A DNA stretch of 64,000 bases from Faecalicatena fissicatena (GTDB lineage Bacteria > Bacillota > Clostridia > Lachnospirales > Lachnospiraceae): contig LDAQ01000007.1 in assembly GCA_001028025.1 (NCBI GenBank), positions 60,466-124,465 on the forward strand, read 5' to 3'. Numbering within the stretch: position 1 is the first letter of the stretch; each line of letters begins with the position of its first letter. Position numbers and translations under genes: made by a program. Below, in pieces: positions 43,176 through 52,297 of the stretch. The notes under the pieces are model-generated. The model made no database searches and was not told the DNA's origin. It saw only the letters and a program-made list of their open reading frames with translations.

Positions 43176-43664
43176 TTACTGTAACTTTTTTTGATAGGCC
43201 AGGCGCTCGCTTCCATCCTCAAGAAAGATGACCCCGCAGTATTTAAACCCGTTTTTATCCAGCATATGCTGCATAACTACATTGTCTCTGTGCGTGTCTA
43301 TGCGAAGATTCGAGCACTGTTCAAGCGCCCAGTTCAGACAGAAAGATGCGGCCCCGCGGATGGTGCCATCAGAGGTGATCCTGTGTACAACTCCATAGGG
43401 GGATTCATCCAGCCATTGGCCGCTGTATATTTTGGTATAGGTATCATCACGCCCCATTCTGTAATAGAAGGCGGCAATGATTTTGCCGTGTTCTTCACAG
43501 ACGTAACTGTTTCCATTATCAATATCTTGTGCCAGCAGCGCTTTGGGGGGATAGGTGTTGCCCCATTGGGTGGGATTTCCGTGGCTTGTCATAAACATTC
43601 TTGCATTTTCATACATATTCAGCAGTATATCCAGGTCTGCCAGTTTCGTTTTTCTTATTTCCAT
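43176..43664 (-). CDS. GNAT-family N-acetyltransferase
   Basis: A 162-residue protein. The N-terminus IRKTKLADLDILLNMYENARMFM is the usual first strand and helix of GNAT enzymes, CEEHGKIIAAFYYR is strand 4, and FLLDKNGFKYCGVIFLEDGSERLAYQK near the end is the CoA-proximal region. The start at 43664 follows AAGGT; the upstream extension contains tyrosine-rich AT-rich sequence and is not credible. It acetylates an unknown small molecule. Confidence 0.8.
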   Translation of the reverse strand: MEIRKTKLADLDILLNMYENARMFMTSHGNPTQWGNTYPPKALLAQDIDNGNSYVCEEHGKIIAAFYYRMGRDDTYTKIYSGQWLDESPYGVVHRITSDGTIRGAASFCLNWALEQCSNLRIDTHRDNVVMQHMLDKNGFKYCGVIFLEDGSERLAYQKKLQ

Positions 43665-43884
43665 AATTGTTATTACCTTTCTATAGCGATAAAATCTATA
43701 AAATTTAAATTGCATACTATGTAAAATATCTGCAATTTTAGTGACGGTATTGATGCGCTTGGAATAAATTACACACATATTTTATTTTAAAACGTTTCGA
43801 ATAATTTAGCAATTAGAAAAAATACTGAAAATTTGCATCCTTTTGCCTTGAAAATCCGTCTATTTAATGTAATGATATTATCAT

Positions 43885-43950
43885 ATAACCAAGGGCACCC
43901 CGTAATCCATGCCTTTTAGGCGGGGCTGCGGCTAAGCGGCAGAATAGTGT
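43885..43950 (+). repeat. CCCCGTAA.CATGCC dispersed repeat, copy A
   Basis: Contains GGCACCCCGTAATCCATGCC, then a TTTTAGGCGGGG segment, and a CTGCGGCTAAGCGGCAG hairpin followed by AATA. It is immediately followed in direct orientation by copy B, and resembles copy C at 62292. The rest of the gap 43665-44041 is AT-rich with no gene. Confidence 0.65.
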
Positions 43951-44020
43951 ATACCAGGGGGAATCCCGTAACACATGCCTTTTGGGCGGATCTGCAGCTT
44001 GACTGCAGAATAAAATATTA
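43951..44020 (+). repeat. CCCCGTAA.CATGCC dispersed repeat, copy B
   Basis: Contains TCCCGTAACACATGCC, TTTTGGGCGGAT and the hairpin CTGCAGCTTGACTGCAG, again followed by AATA. It ends about 20 bp before the L,D-transpeptidase start, so it lies in the 5' untranslated region. Confidence 0.65.
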
Positions 44021-44041
44021 CTTAAGAGGAGGGCACATAAG

Positions 44042-45439
44042 ATGAGCGGCAAAAAGAAGGCGTTGCTTGCAGTGGGGATAGCAGCTGGCATTATAATTTG
44101 TATTTACGGTGGTATATCTATTTATTTCATGAGTCATTTCTTCCATAACACCAGGATCAATGGTGTAGATTTTTCCATGAAAACGGCAGATGAGGCCGAA
44201 CGGTATTTTGCGGGGCAGATTGACGGGTATGCGTTGAAGGTCACTCCAAAAGAGGGTGACAGCGAGGAGATCAGCGGGGCATCCATATCCATGAAGTATA
44301 AGAAGAGCAAAGAGCTGGAAAAAGCACTGAAGAAGCAGGGGGCGTTTCTCTGGCCGTCTATGTTCTGGAAAGATCACACGGTAAAGCTGGATCTGGGCTT
44401 CGATTATGATCATAAACAGCTGGAGGAAAAGATTCAGGAGCTGAGATGTTTCCAGAATGAAGAAAAGATCGATCCGGAAAGTGCAAAGCCGGAGTTTGAC
44501 GGGGATAAATTTGTCGTAAAGCCGGAAGTGCTGGGAACAAAAGTGGATCAGGATCCGCTGAAGGAAAAACTGATTCAGGCAGTGCAGGGGCTGGAGACCG
44601 AGTTCAGCCTGGAGAAGGAAGAATGTTATCTGAAGCCAAAGTATACTGCGGACTCAAAAGAGGTTGCTGCGGCGTGCGACACTCTGAATAAGTACTGTGG
44701 GGCAAGTATTACCTACGACATGGTTCCGCAGAAAGAAGTGGTGGACAAGCAGCTGATTTCCACGTGGCTGTCCTGGGATGAGAACATGAACGTTACCTTC
44801 CATGAGGATAAAGTCAGGGAATATATGAATGGATTTGCTGCAAAATACGAGACACTTTACGGGACGCGCCCGCTGACCACCCCATGGGGGAAAGCAACAG
44901 AGGTGAGCGGTGGTACTTACGGCTGGGCAATTGATGAGGCATCTGAGGCAGAAGCTCTGATTGCAGGGATCAAGGCCGGAGAACAGACGACGAAAGAACC
45001 GGTTTATGAACAGCGCGGGGCAACACATGAGGCCCAGGACTGGGGGAAGACATTTATTGAGGTGGATTTGAGTGCACAATATATGTGGTACATTGTGGAT
45101 GGCAATGTCGCCTTCGAGACAGCCGTGGTAACCGGGAAGCCTTATGAGCACTCCACGCCGGCGGGAGTATATGATATCCTATGGATGACAAAAGGCACCA
45201 CCCTTGTGGGAAATATTGTGCCGGAGACTGGTGAGCCGGAATACCGGACATGGGTGGATTACTGGATGCAGGTGACTTACGGCGGCGTTGGATTTCATGA
45301 CGCCACATGGCAGCCCGCATTCGGCGGCGATCTGTACTGGAGCATCGGTTCTCACGGATGTATTAATATGCCGCTGGACGGCGCTGCAACATTATTCAGC
45401 ATGATATCAAGCGGCACACCGGTGGTAATGCACTACTGA
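44042..45439 (+). CDS. L,D-transpeptidase (YkuD) with peptidoglycan-binding-like domain
   Basis: A 465-residue membrane-anchored cell-wall enzyme. Residues 5-30 form a signal anchor (ALLAVGIAAGIIICIYGGI). The extracellular part has a repeated alpha/beta region (about 40-300), as in the PG-binding-4 domains found before YkuD domains. The catalytic YkuD domain follows, with HDATW and SIGSHGCINMP holding the nucleophile Cys440. It makes 3-3 cross-links in peptidoglycan, or anchors proteins, outside the membrane. Ribosome site AGAGGAGG. Confidence 0.92.
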   Translation: MSGKKKALLAVGIAAGIIICIYGGISIYFMSHFFHNTRINGVDFSMKTADEAERYFAGQIDGYALKVTPKEGDSEEISGASISMKYKKSKELEKALKKQGAFLWPSMFWKDHTVKLDLGFDYDHKQLEEKIQELRCFQNEEKIDPESAKPEFDGDKFVVKPEVLGTKVDQDPLKEKLIQAVQGLETEFSLEKEECYLKPKYTADSKEVAAACDTLNKYCGASITYDMVPQKEVVDKQLISTWLSWDENMNVTFHEDKVREYMNGFAAKYETLYGTRPLTTPWGKATEVSGGTYGWAIDEASEAEALIAGIKAGEQTTKEPVYEQRGATHEAQDWGKTFIEVDLSAQYMWYIVDGNVAFETAVVTGKPYEHSTPAGVYDILWMTKGTTLVGNIVPETGEPEYRTWVDYWMQVTYGGVGFHDATWQPAFGGDLYWSIGSHGCINMPLDGAATLFSMISSGTPVVMHY

Positions 45440-45523
45440 TGCACATGAGCATTAGAAAAAACACTAGATATTGTATAAAATTAGATACAAGGCATCAAAT
45501 GAAAAGTATTCTCATTTATCCTC

Positions 45524-45552
45524 TTGTCTTTTATTTAACACGATGTTATACT
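45524..45552 (+). promoter_or_regulatory. Promoter of pflB
   Basis: TTGTCT (45524-45529) and TATACT (45547-45552), 17-bp spacer, about 50 bp before the start codon, which has AAAGGAGG. Confidence 0.65.
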
Positions 45553-45601
45553 AGGCGGGAACTAAAAGATAACCTGGTATATCAAAGGAGGATTTTATAA
45601 T

Positions 45602-47854
45602 ATGGTACAGTATGAACAGTGGGAAGGATTCAGGGGAAGACTTTGGAAGGACGATATCAATGTCCGGGATTTTATTCAGAATAACTATACTCCTTATGAC
45701 GGAGATGAGAGCTTTCTGGAAGATCCTACAGAAGCCACAGATAAACTTTGGGGAAAATTGCAGGAACTGCAGAAAGAAGAACGCGCAAAGGGCGGCGTCC
45801 TGGATATGGAGACAGAGATTGTTTCCAGCCTGACGGCTTACGGCCCGGGATACATTGACGAAGAAATGAAAGACCTGGAGGCGGTAGTAGGCCTTCAGAC
45901 AGATAAGCCTCTTAAGAGGGCATTCATGCCGTACGGCGGTATCAAGATGGCAGAACAGGCATGTACGACTTATGGATATCAGCCGAGCGAAAAGCTGCAT
46001 GAGATTTTTACTAAGTATCATAAAACTCATAATCAGGGGATTTTTGATATCTATACCCCTGAGATGAAAAAGGCTCGTCACAATAAGATTATAACAGGGC
46101 TTCCGGATACATACGGAAGGGGCCGTATTGTCGGTGATTACCGCCGTGTGGCTCTTTATGGGATTGACCGCCTGATAGAACAGAAAATGGTGGATTATAA
46201 TGAAACCGAAAGACACGGCATGAAGGGAACAGATTTCCGCCTCAGGGAAGAAGTTGCAGATCAGTTAAAAGCACTCAAAGACATGAAAGAAATGGCTGCT
46301 GTCTATGGATTTGACATTTCCAGGCCGGCGAAAGATGCAAAGGAAGCGGCGCAGTGGCTGTACTTTGGTTATCTTGCGGCGATTAAGACACAGAACGGCG
46401 CCGCTATGAGTGTTGGAAGAATTTCTACGTTCCTGGATATTTATATTCAGAGAGATATGGAGAAGGGAGTTCTGACAGAGGCTAAGGCACAGGAACTGAT
46501 TGACCACATGGTTATGAAGTTCAGAATGGTGAAGTTTGCCAGAGTTCCTTCTTACAATGAACTGTTTTCCGGTGATCCGGTATGGGCAACGCTGGAAGTT
46601 GCAGGTCTGGGACAGGACGGGCGCTCTATGGTGACAAAGAACGACTATCGTTTCCTGCATACACTGGAGAACATGGGACCGTCACCGGAGCCGAACCTGA
46701 CGGTATTGTATTCCTCCCGTCTGCCGGAGGCTTTTAAGAATTATGTATCCCATATCTCTATTACCACGAGTTCCATCCAGTATGAGAACGATGACGTGAT
46801 GCGTCCGGTATGGGGAGACGACTATTCTATCTGCTGCTGTGTATCTGCAACGCAGACAGGCAAGGAGATCCAGTTCTTCGGCGCCCGCGCCAATCTTGCA
46901 AAATGCCTGCTGTACGCAATCAACGGCGGTGTGGATGTAAAGACGAGAGAACAGGTGGCGCCTGCATACAAGCCGGTCACCACAGACTATCTGGATTACG
47001 ACGATGTAATGGACAAATATGACAAGATGATGGACTGGCTGTCCAAACTGTATGTGGATACCCTGAATATGATCCATTATATGCATGATAAGTACTATTA
47101 TGAGGCGGCAGAGATGGCTCTTATTGATACCGATGTAAGAAGAACATTTGCAACAGGTATCGCAGGTTTTTCACATGTAGTAGACTCTTTAAGTGCTGTA
47201 AAATATGCCAAAGTCAAAGTGATCCGCGATGAGACGGGAATGGCTGTTGATTATGAGACAGAGGGTGATTTCCCGAGATACGGAAACGATGACGACCGCG
47301 CGGACGACATTGCAATCTGGCTGCTTAAGACGTTCATGGGCAAACTGAAGAAATGCCATACATACAGAAATTCGGAGCCTACAACATCGATCCTTACCAT
47401 CACGTCCAATGTGGTATACGGAAAAGCGACTGGCTCCATGCCGGACGGCAGAAAAGCAGGGGAACCGCTTGCGCCAGGAGCAAATCCTTCTTATGGTGCA
47501 GAGAAAAATGGACTGCTGGCATCCCTGAACTCTGTTGCAAAGCTTCCTTATGAGGAGGCACTGGACGGAATCTCCAACACCCAGACGATTAATCCGGGAG
47601 CGCTGGGAAATGACGATGCAGAGAGAATTGAGAATCTGACCCGTGTGCTGGACGGATATTTTGAGCAGGGGGCACACCATCTGAATGTCAATGTATTTGG
47701 AAAAGAAAAGCTGATCGATGCCATGGAGCATCCGGAAAAAGAAGAGTATGCCAACTTTACAATCCGTGTATCAGGATACGCGGTTAAGTTTATTGACCTG
47801 ACACGCGAACAGCAGATGGACGTAATCTCCAGAACATGCCACGCAGATATGTAA
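45602..47854 (+). CDS. pflB: Formate C-acetyltransferase (pyruvate formate-lyase)
   Basis: A 750-residue glycyl radical enzyme of the PflB type, converting pyruvate and CoA to acetyl-CoA and formate. The adjacent active-site cysteines Cys412-Cys413 are in CCCVSATQ, and Gly725 in RVSGYAVKF holds the radical. Length and motifs are those of genuine PFL rather than of diol dehydratases. Its activase follows after about 100 bp. It is a main fermentation enzyme under anaerobiosis and is oxygen-sensitive when activated. Confidence 0.96.
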   Translation: MVQYEQWEGFRGRLWKDDINVRDFIQNNYTPYDGDESFLEDPTEATDKLWGKLQELQKEERAKGGVLDMETEIVSSLTAYGPGYIDEEMKDLEAVVGLQTDKPLKRAFMPYGGIKMAEQACTTYGYQPSEKLHEIFTKYHKTHNQGIFDIYTPEMKKARHNKIITGLPDTYGRGRIVGDYRRVALYGIDRLIEQKMVDYNETERHGMKGTDFRLREEVADQLKALKDMKEMAAVYGFDISRPAKDAKEAAQWLYFGYLAAIKTQNGAAMSVGRISTFLDIYIQRDMEKGVLTEAKAQELIDHMVMKFRMVKFARVPSYNELFSGDPVWATLEVAGLGQDGRSMVTKNDYRFLHTLENMGPSPEPNLTVLYSSRLPEAFKNYVSHISITTSSIQYENDDVMRPVWGDDYSICCCVSATQTGKEIQFFGARANLAKCLLYAINGGVDVKTREQVAPAYKPVTTDYLDYDDVMDKYDKMMDWLSKLYVDTLNMIHYMHDKYYYEAAEMALIDTDVRRTFATGIAGFSHVVDSLSAVKYAKVKVIRDETGMAVDYETEGDFPRYGNDDDRADDIAIWLLKTFMGKLKKCHTYRNSEPTTSILTITSNVVYGKATGSMPDGRKAGEPLAPGANPSYGAEKNGLLASLNSVAKLPYEEALDGISNTQTINPGALGNDDAERIENLTRVLDGYFEQGAHHLNVNVFGKEKLIDAMEHPEKEEYANFTIRVSGYAVKFIDLTREQQMDVISRTCHADM

Positions 47855-47866
47855 TCGGAAACTTAC

Positions 47867-47903
47867 CGGCCCGCATACAAAAGGTTTTATAACCGGCGGG
47901 CCG
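47867..47903 (+). other. GC-rich hairpin between pflB and pflA
   Basis: CGGCCCGC (47867-47874) and GCGGGCCG (47896-47903) are exact complements. No T-run follows, so it more likely protects the pflB message or lowers pflA output than stops transcription fully. Confidence 0.5.
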
Positions 47904-47957
47904 ATAAATATAGAAAGAAAAAATAATTTGGAAAGTTTCATTTTAGAGGTGATTAAG

Positions 47958-48731
47958 ATGACAGAGCAGAACAATCTGAAAGGATATATCCATTCTCTTG
48001 AAAGCTTTGGTTCTGTAGACGGACCCGGCGTAAGATATATTATTTTCATGAGCGGATGCGCCATGCGCTGCCAGTTCTGCCATAATCCGGATACCTGGAA
48101 TATGCAGTCGGGGACACAGTATACGGCTGACGAGCTGCTGAAACAGGCTGTGAAATACCGTTCTTACTGGGGGAGTAAGGGCGGTATTACCGTAAGCGGG
48201 GGAGAGCCGCTTCTTCAGATTGATTTTCTGACGGAATTGTTTCAAAAAGCAAAAGCAGAGGGAATCCATACGACACTGGACACAAGCGGGAACCCATTTA
48301 CCAGGGATGAACCATTTTTCAGTAAGTTTCAAGAGCTGATGAAGTATACAGATCTGGTTCTGCTGGATATCAAGCACATGGATGAGAAGGAGCATGAGGT
48401 TCTGACAGGATGCACGAACCGGAATATTCTGGATCTGGCGGTCTGTCTGTCAGATATGGGGAAACCTGTCTGGATCAGGCATGTCCTTGTGCCGGGAAGA
48501 AGCGATAACGATGAGTATCTGCGAAAGCTGGATACGTTTATCGGGACGCTGAAGAATGTGGAGAAGGTGGAAGTGCTGCCCTATCATACGCTGGGGGTAT
48601 TCAAGTGGAAAGAACTGGGGATGACATATCCGCTGGAGGGGGTGGAGCCGCCTTCACAGGAGCGCATAAAGAATGCGGAAGAGCTTTTGCATGTGCATGG
48701 GGGAGGCCGACAGCCGGAAGCTTCTGAATGA
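47958..48731 (+). CDS. pflA: Pyruvate formate-lyase activating enzyme (radical SAM)
   Basis: A 257-residue radical SAM activase with the cluster motif CAMRCQFC (Cys34, Cys38, Cys41), the SAM-binding GGEPLLQ segment near 85 and the VRHVLVPG block. It abstracts hydrogen from Gly725 of PflB. The start at 47958 has GAGGTG upstream. It lacks the extra ferredoxin insert typical of activases for other glycyl radical enzymes, which supports PFL as the partner. Confidence 0.95.
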   Translation: MTEQNNLKGYIHSLESFGSVDGPGVRYIIFMSGCAMRCQFCHNPDTWNMQSGTQYTADELLKQAVKYRSYWGSKGGITVSGGEPLLQIDFLTELFQKAKAEGIHTTLDTSGNPFTRDEPFFSKFQELMKYTDLVLLDIKHMDEKEHEVLTGCTNRNILDLAVCLSDMGKPVWIRHVLVPGRSDNDEYLRKLDTFIGTLKNVEKVEVLPYHTLGVFKWKELGMTYPLEGVEPPSQERIKNAEELLHVHGGGRQPEASE

Positions 48732-48793
48732 GGCCAGGGAAACGCCGGCCGGCGGCTTTCTGCATGAAGCACAGTGACGCCAGCCGGGAACTC

Positions 48794-48937
48794 CTACGAA
48801 AAAGGAGTGGCAGAAGCTCCGTATGAGTTTGATAACCATTCATTAAACTGAGTAAACAGCTATCCATTTTCACTGCAGTAAACGGTCATATTATCTACTG
48901 TTGGTACGTTTTGTTTGTTGAGCATTCTTTCGTACAT
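48794..48937 (-). pseudogene. 5' fragment of a DUF3788-like gene with internal stop
   Basis: On the minus strand GGAGG precedes an ATG at 48937 opening MYERMLNKQNVPTVDNMTVY, then an in-frame TAG after 25 codons. Beyond the stop the same frame reads LFTQFNEWLSNSYGA before a second stop. This is the N-terminal pattern of DUF3788-type proteins of Clostridia as I recall it, truncated and interrupted. It lies just downstream of the alpha/beta hydrolase gene, in the same direction. Confidence 0.5.
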
Positions 48938-48968
48938 ATCTGCCTCCGTATTTGACGGCTTCTCTGAG

Positions 48969-49685
48969 TTATTTAACAGGAGGTATACCCGGACCAAGAA
49001 ACTGATTCTCCCACTTTTTCATAACTTCGAGCTGTTCAGGTGTATGGAACCAGTGCTCACCATGTTCCATAACGGTAAGCCCGGCGTTGAATTTTTTGAC
49101 AAATGTATCTACGGTTTCACGCCGTACCATGTTATCTTTACCTGCATATAATATCGTTGTCGGTGCCTTCCACATAAGAATCGGATGCTGCCTGGTATAA
49201 GTCAGATAATCCCATGAAAGGGTCTGCCCAAAATCTGTTGGAATTTCCCGTTCTTTTTGCAGCTGTTCTTCGGTTACCGCAGCCCACATCATCATATCTG
49301 TAATTAATTGTTCCATGTCTAAAACAGGGGAGACGAAGAGGCATTTCTCTAAATCATATTCAGCAAATGCAAGCATGCTGAACCATGCTCCGATACTGTT
49401 TGCGCGCAATGCGATGTGGCCCCACCCCTTTTTCAGGTATTCTCCGATACCGGTCAGTTCCGGAATCACATTCCAGGGCAGCAGTGCCTTATCATCTGTC
49501 CGCTCGCCGTGGTTTGGCAAGTCAATCCCAAGGACCTGGTATCCGCGTTGTACTGCGGTTTCCGCGAAACTGACGGCTTCTTCTTTATTGCCTCCCTGTC
49601 CATGGACAAAAAGAATAATTTTATCCGATGGTTTACCGAGCAATATCACCGGAATTTGATCTATCAAAAATTTTTCCTGTTCCAT
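48969..49685 (-). CDS. Alpha/beta hydrolase
   Basis: A 238-residue cytoplasmic hydrolase. FVHGQGGNKEEA is the oxyanion segment, ANSIGAWFSM carries the nucleophilic serine (the usual G-x-S-x-G is N-S-x-G here), LYAGKDNMV holds the acidic residue, and MEHGEHWFHTPEQ the histidine. It belongs to the small esterase/peptidase-like group. GGAGAACAA precedes the start, 30 bp after the DUF6440-like gene, so the two are co-transcribed. Substrate unknown. Confidence 0.85.
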   Translation of the reverse strand: MEQEKFLIDQIPVILLGKPSDKIILFVHGQGGNKEEAVSFAETAVQRGYQVLGIDLPNHGERTDDKALLPWNVIPELTGIGEYLKKGWGHIALRANSIGAWFSMLAFAEYDLEKCLFVSPVLDMEQLITDMMMWAAVTEEQLQKEREIPTDFGQTLSWDYLTYTRQHPILMWKAPTTILYAGKDNMVRRETVDTFVKKFNAGLTVMEHGEHWFHTPEQLEVMKKWENQFLGPGIPPVK

Positions 49686-49715
49686 ATTTGTTCTCCTGTT
49701 ATAGATCCATATCGA

Positions 49716-49889
49716 TTATTTCGTTACTACGGGTTTTCCGTCCGGATCGAGCAGAGGTGTAAATCCGGCTGCATTTCCATCCCTGTGGAATAAATAATTA
49801 ACACCTGTTAAAGTATCTATCCATATTTCAACGACTGAAAGTGTGCCCTGTGAATAAATTTTCTGAAATCTGCTGTCATTTGACATCAT
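49716..49889 (-). CDS. Small DUF6440-like protein (57 residues)
   Basis: On the minus strand AAAGGAGG is followed by ATG at 49889 and a 57-codon frame ending at 49716-49718. The protein has RFQKIYSQGTLSVVEIWIDT, TGVNYLFHRDGNAAGFTPLLD and PDGKPVV, matching the pattern of the DUF6440 family (a value marked as a locally stored, non-catalytic beta protein). No membrane segment. It starts the small operon DUF6440 - hydrolase - DUF3788 remnant. Function is unknown for the family. Confidence 0.75.
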   Translation of the reverse strand: MMSNDSRFQKIYSQGTLSVVEIWIDTLTGVNYLFHRDGNAAGFTPLLDPDGKPVVTK

Positions 49890-49938
49890 CAAATCCTCCT
49901 TTATTTTATAATAGCATTGATAATACTGCTCGTTTTAT

Positions 49939-50904
49939 TTACTTCCTCACTGGTCTGATATACTTCCAGAACCGCTCCGGATTAAAATAAAAGTAGATTA
50001 ATCTGCCGGGTGTTGTGTCATAGCAATACCCGGTACCTGTAAAATCAAAGGATGACATTGCCTTTTCAACCATTTCCTCTACACTGCGGTTTTCCTGTTC
50101 ATAGTCAAATGGCCCGTGTTCAAAAACAAGATACTCTGCCTCGGGAACATCAACCATAAGCATCTGCGGCGGCACTTCTCCCTTGTAATCAGCAGGGAGG
50201 CGTGCGCCGTAACACTCTGTACGTGGAATTCCCCAATCGCAGAGTCTGCCGTCCGGGTCATTCATGTAAGCCATGAGCTGGCCGCTGCTGCTGTTAGTTT
50301 CGCTTCCGCCATCGTCATCCAGCTTGCCCTTGATACTATCGAGTAAGCCGCAGATTGTTTCGCAGTCCTGTCCCGGGATGTGGCTTTGCTTTTCCCAAAA
50401 ATCCCAATACCCATTACTTTCATAGTTTTTAATGTGCAAAAACTTGTGTGCCGGAATGGTTACAAAATAAATTTTAACGTCTTCTGTAGATTTCATCATA
50501 CCAATCTCTCCAAATCCTAAAAAGTAGCGGTCGAAGGGGTTTATTTTTGTACGAAGAACGACTGGCCTGGGCCTTTTTCGGTATTCACTTGGGGTTACAC
50601 CATATGTTTTCTTAAAAGCCCTGGTAAAAGCTTCATGCGATGAAAAACCATAATCAAAAGCAATATCCAGAAAACTTTTATCACTGTCACGCACCTCTTT
50701 TAGTGCAAAGGCTAATTTTCTATGCCGCAGATAATCCCGAAACTGCATGCCTGATATTTCCTTGAACTTTCTCGTTGTATAAAATTCGGAATAACCCAGT
50801 CTGCGTGAAAGAAAACGCAGTGTCAATGCTTCATCATTATAATTCTTAATACATCTGTCAATTTCATCTACGATGATTTGAATCTGTTTCTGCCACTCGT
50901 ACAT
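49939..50904 (-). CDS. AraC-family regulator with GyrI-like effector domain
   Basis: A 321-residue regulator with the AraC DNA-binding domain first (LRFLSRRLGYSEFYTTRKFKE; LDIAFDYGFSSHEAFTRAFKK; GVTPSEYRKRPRP) and a GyrI-like/SHS2 small-molecule-binding domain after residue 150 (VKIYFVTIPAHKFLHIKNYES). This order is as in Rob/SoxS-type and BmrR-like drug sensors. ATG at 50904 has GAGGTG 8 bases upstream; a GTG 12 bases earlier overlaps that site. It probably controls the neighbouring minus-strand operon or the acetyltransferase across the gap in response to a drug or lipophilic compound. Confidence 0.9.
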   Translation of the reverse strand: MYEWQKQIQIIVDEIDRCIKNYNDEALTLRFLSRRLGYSEFYTTRKFKEISGMQFRDYLRHRKLAFALKEVRDSDKSFLDIAFDYGFSSHEAFTRAFKKTYGVTPSEYRKRPRPVVLRTKINPFDRYFLGFGEIGMMKSTEDVKIYFVTIPAHKFLHIKNYESNGYWDFWEKQSHIPGQDCETICGLLDSIKGKLDDDGGSETNSSSGQLMAYMNDPDGRLCDWGIPRTECYGARLPADYKGEVPPQMLMVDVPEAEYLVFEHGPFDYEQENRSVEEMVEKAMSSFDFTGTGYCYDTTPGRLIYFYFNPERFWKYIRPVRK

Positions 50905-51474
50905 TCGTCCGTTCACCTCACTTCAATCACCCTGTATTTATTATAGAAGAACTGAGAGACTACTGCTTGATTCTACTTGCTGTATTTTATGTTCTTTTTT
51001 TAGCTCCGCTGCTTCACGGCTCCTCCTTCCCGGGCAGCCGTGCTTTGTGTTATGTTTATCAGTATAAGCATTTAACATCCGAAAATCAAGGCACGGATAT
51101 ATGATTTATAAAATGGGATGTTTTAGCAAGAAATGTGAAAATGATTCGTCGAAAATGCAGTACAATACTCTCAGAAGGTCAGAATGAAAACAAATAAAAT
51201 TGATATGATTCGCGAGGGAATTAATTACATTGAGAACTGTAATGCATGTCCTTTGGTGATACTACATTCCGCAGTTTTGTTATAGATCCACATGCAGGGC
51301 ATGAATTAGGGGACATCCTTTGAGTATACTAAATACTGCGGTATTATCTGGTATATTGTGAAGATTGTTCTCTAAAGGTATGATAATAATAAGCAGACGC
51401 CGGCGATACTGATATGAAGAAAGCGCTCATGCAAAAAGAGAAAGAACGATTTATCGAGAACAGGAGGAATTCAA
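50905..51474. other. 570-bp intergenic region with a possible gene remnant
   Basis: No credible intact gene. A 33-codon frame at 51184-51285 (MKTNKIDMIREGINYIEN and so on) resembles the beginning of an AraC-type regulator (the INYIE pattern) before it degenerates. There is a GGCTCCTCCTTCCCGGGCAGCC region near 51020 with weak internal symmetry. The end holds the ribosome site AGGAGG of the acetyltransferase. Confidence 0.4.
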
Positions 51475-52101
51475 ATGGCTGCACCAGAAAAACTATACCC
51501 CAGGACAGGGGATAATCAGACCATCTATCTAAAAAATGTAATTTCCAATCCCAATATTGAGATAGGAGACTATACGATGTATAACGATTTTGTCAACGCC
51601 CCCGCGGCGTTCGAAAAAAACAATGTATTATATCATTATCCGATCAACGGGGATCATTTAAACATCGGAAAGTTTTGTTCCATTGCCTGTGGGGCAAAGT
51701 TTCTTTTTAACAGTGCGAATCATAAAATGGATTCCCTATCAACTTATCCTTTCCCCCTTTTTTTCGAAGAATGGGGACTCGACAGGAAAGACGTGGCAGA
51801 TTCCTGGGACAATAAGGGCGATATTACAGTCGGCAATGATGTCTGGATCGGATATGAGGCTGTTATACTTGCAGGAGTTACCGTCGGTGATGGTGCGATT
51901 ATAGGTGCCAGGGCCGTAGTGACAAAAGATGTTCCGCCATACGCAATTGTGGGCGGAGTTCCGGCAAAGCTGATTAAAAAAAGATTTTCAGAGGAAACAA
52001 TTGCTTCCCTGTTGGAAATACAATGGTGGAACTGGTCCAAAGAAAAGATTGCGGAAAATATAGCCGCAATCAAATCCGGAAGTCTTGAACATTTAAAATA
52101 G
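51475..52101 (+). CDS. Xenobiotic acetyltransferase, Vat/CatB-like (left-handed beta-helix)
   Basis: A 208-residue hexapeptide-repeat acetyltransferase. YTMYNDFVNAP and YHYPINGDHLNIGKFCSIA match the start of Vat/CatB enzymes, the catalytic His is in NSANHKMDSLSTYPF, and the left-handed helix runs ITVGNDVWIGYEAVILAGVTVG, GDGAIIGARAVVTKDVPPYAIVGGVPAK. Members acetylate streptogramin A or chloramphenicol using acetyl-CoA. It may confer resistance, but divergent chromosomal members need not. AGGAGG precedes the ATG. Confidence 0.85.
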   Translation: MAAPEKLYPRTGDNQTIYLKNVISNPNIEIGDYTMYNDFVNAPAAFEKNNVLYHYPINGDHLNIGKFCSIACGAKFLFNSANHKMDSLSTYPFPLFFEEWGLDRKDVADSWDNKGDITVGNDVWIGYEAVILAGVTVGDGAIIGARAVVTKDVPPYAIVGGVPAKLIKKRFSEETIASLLEIQWWNWSKEKIAENIAAIKSGSLEHLK

Positions 52102-52297
52102 TCATGAAATCTGGGGTGGAGGACACAGGACGGGGGCAGTGGATCAATTCGCATAAACATACATTTACTGTCCCCCGCCTCTCAATTCCCGCCCACAGCC
52201 CACTTCGCGCCCTTCCCTCCCACAAATCTACCATTTTCTGTATAATCCAGGTGCATCCGACGCATCCTATTGAGAAGAATGTATTGAGGTGAATGGT

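Noticed and set aside
45551..46216. A 221-codon minus-strand frame opposite the start of pflB
   Set aside because: Antisense to a clearly conserved glycyl radical enzyme; no domain.
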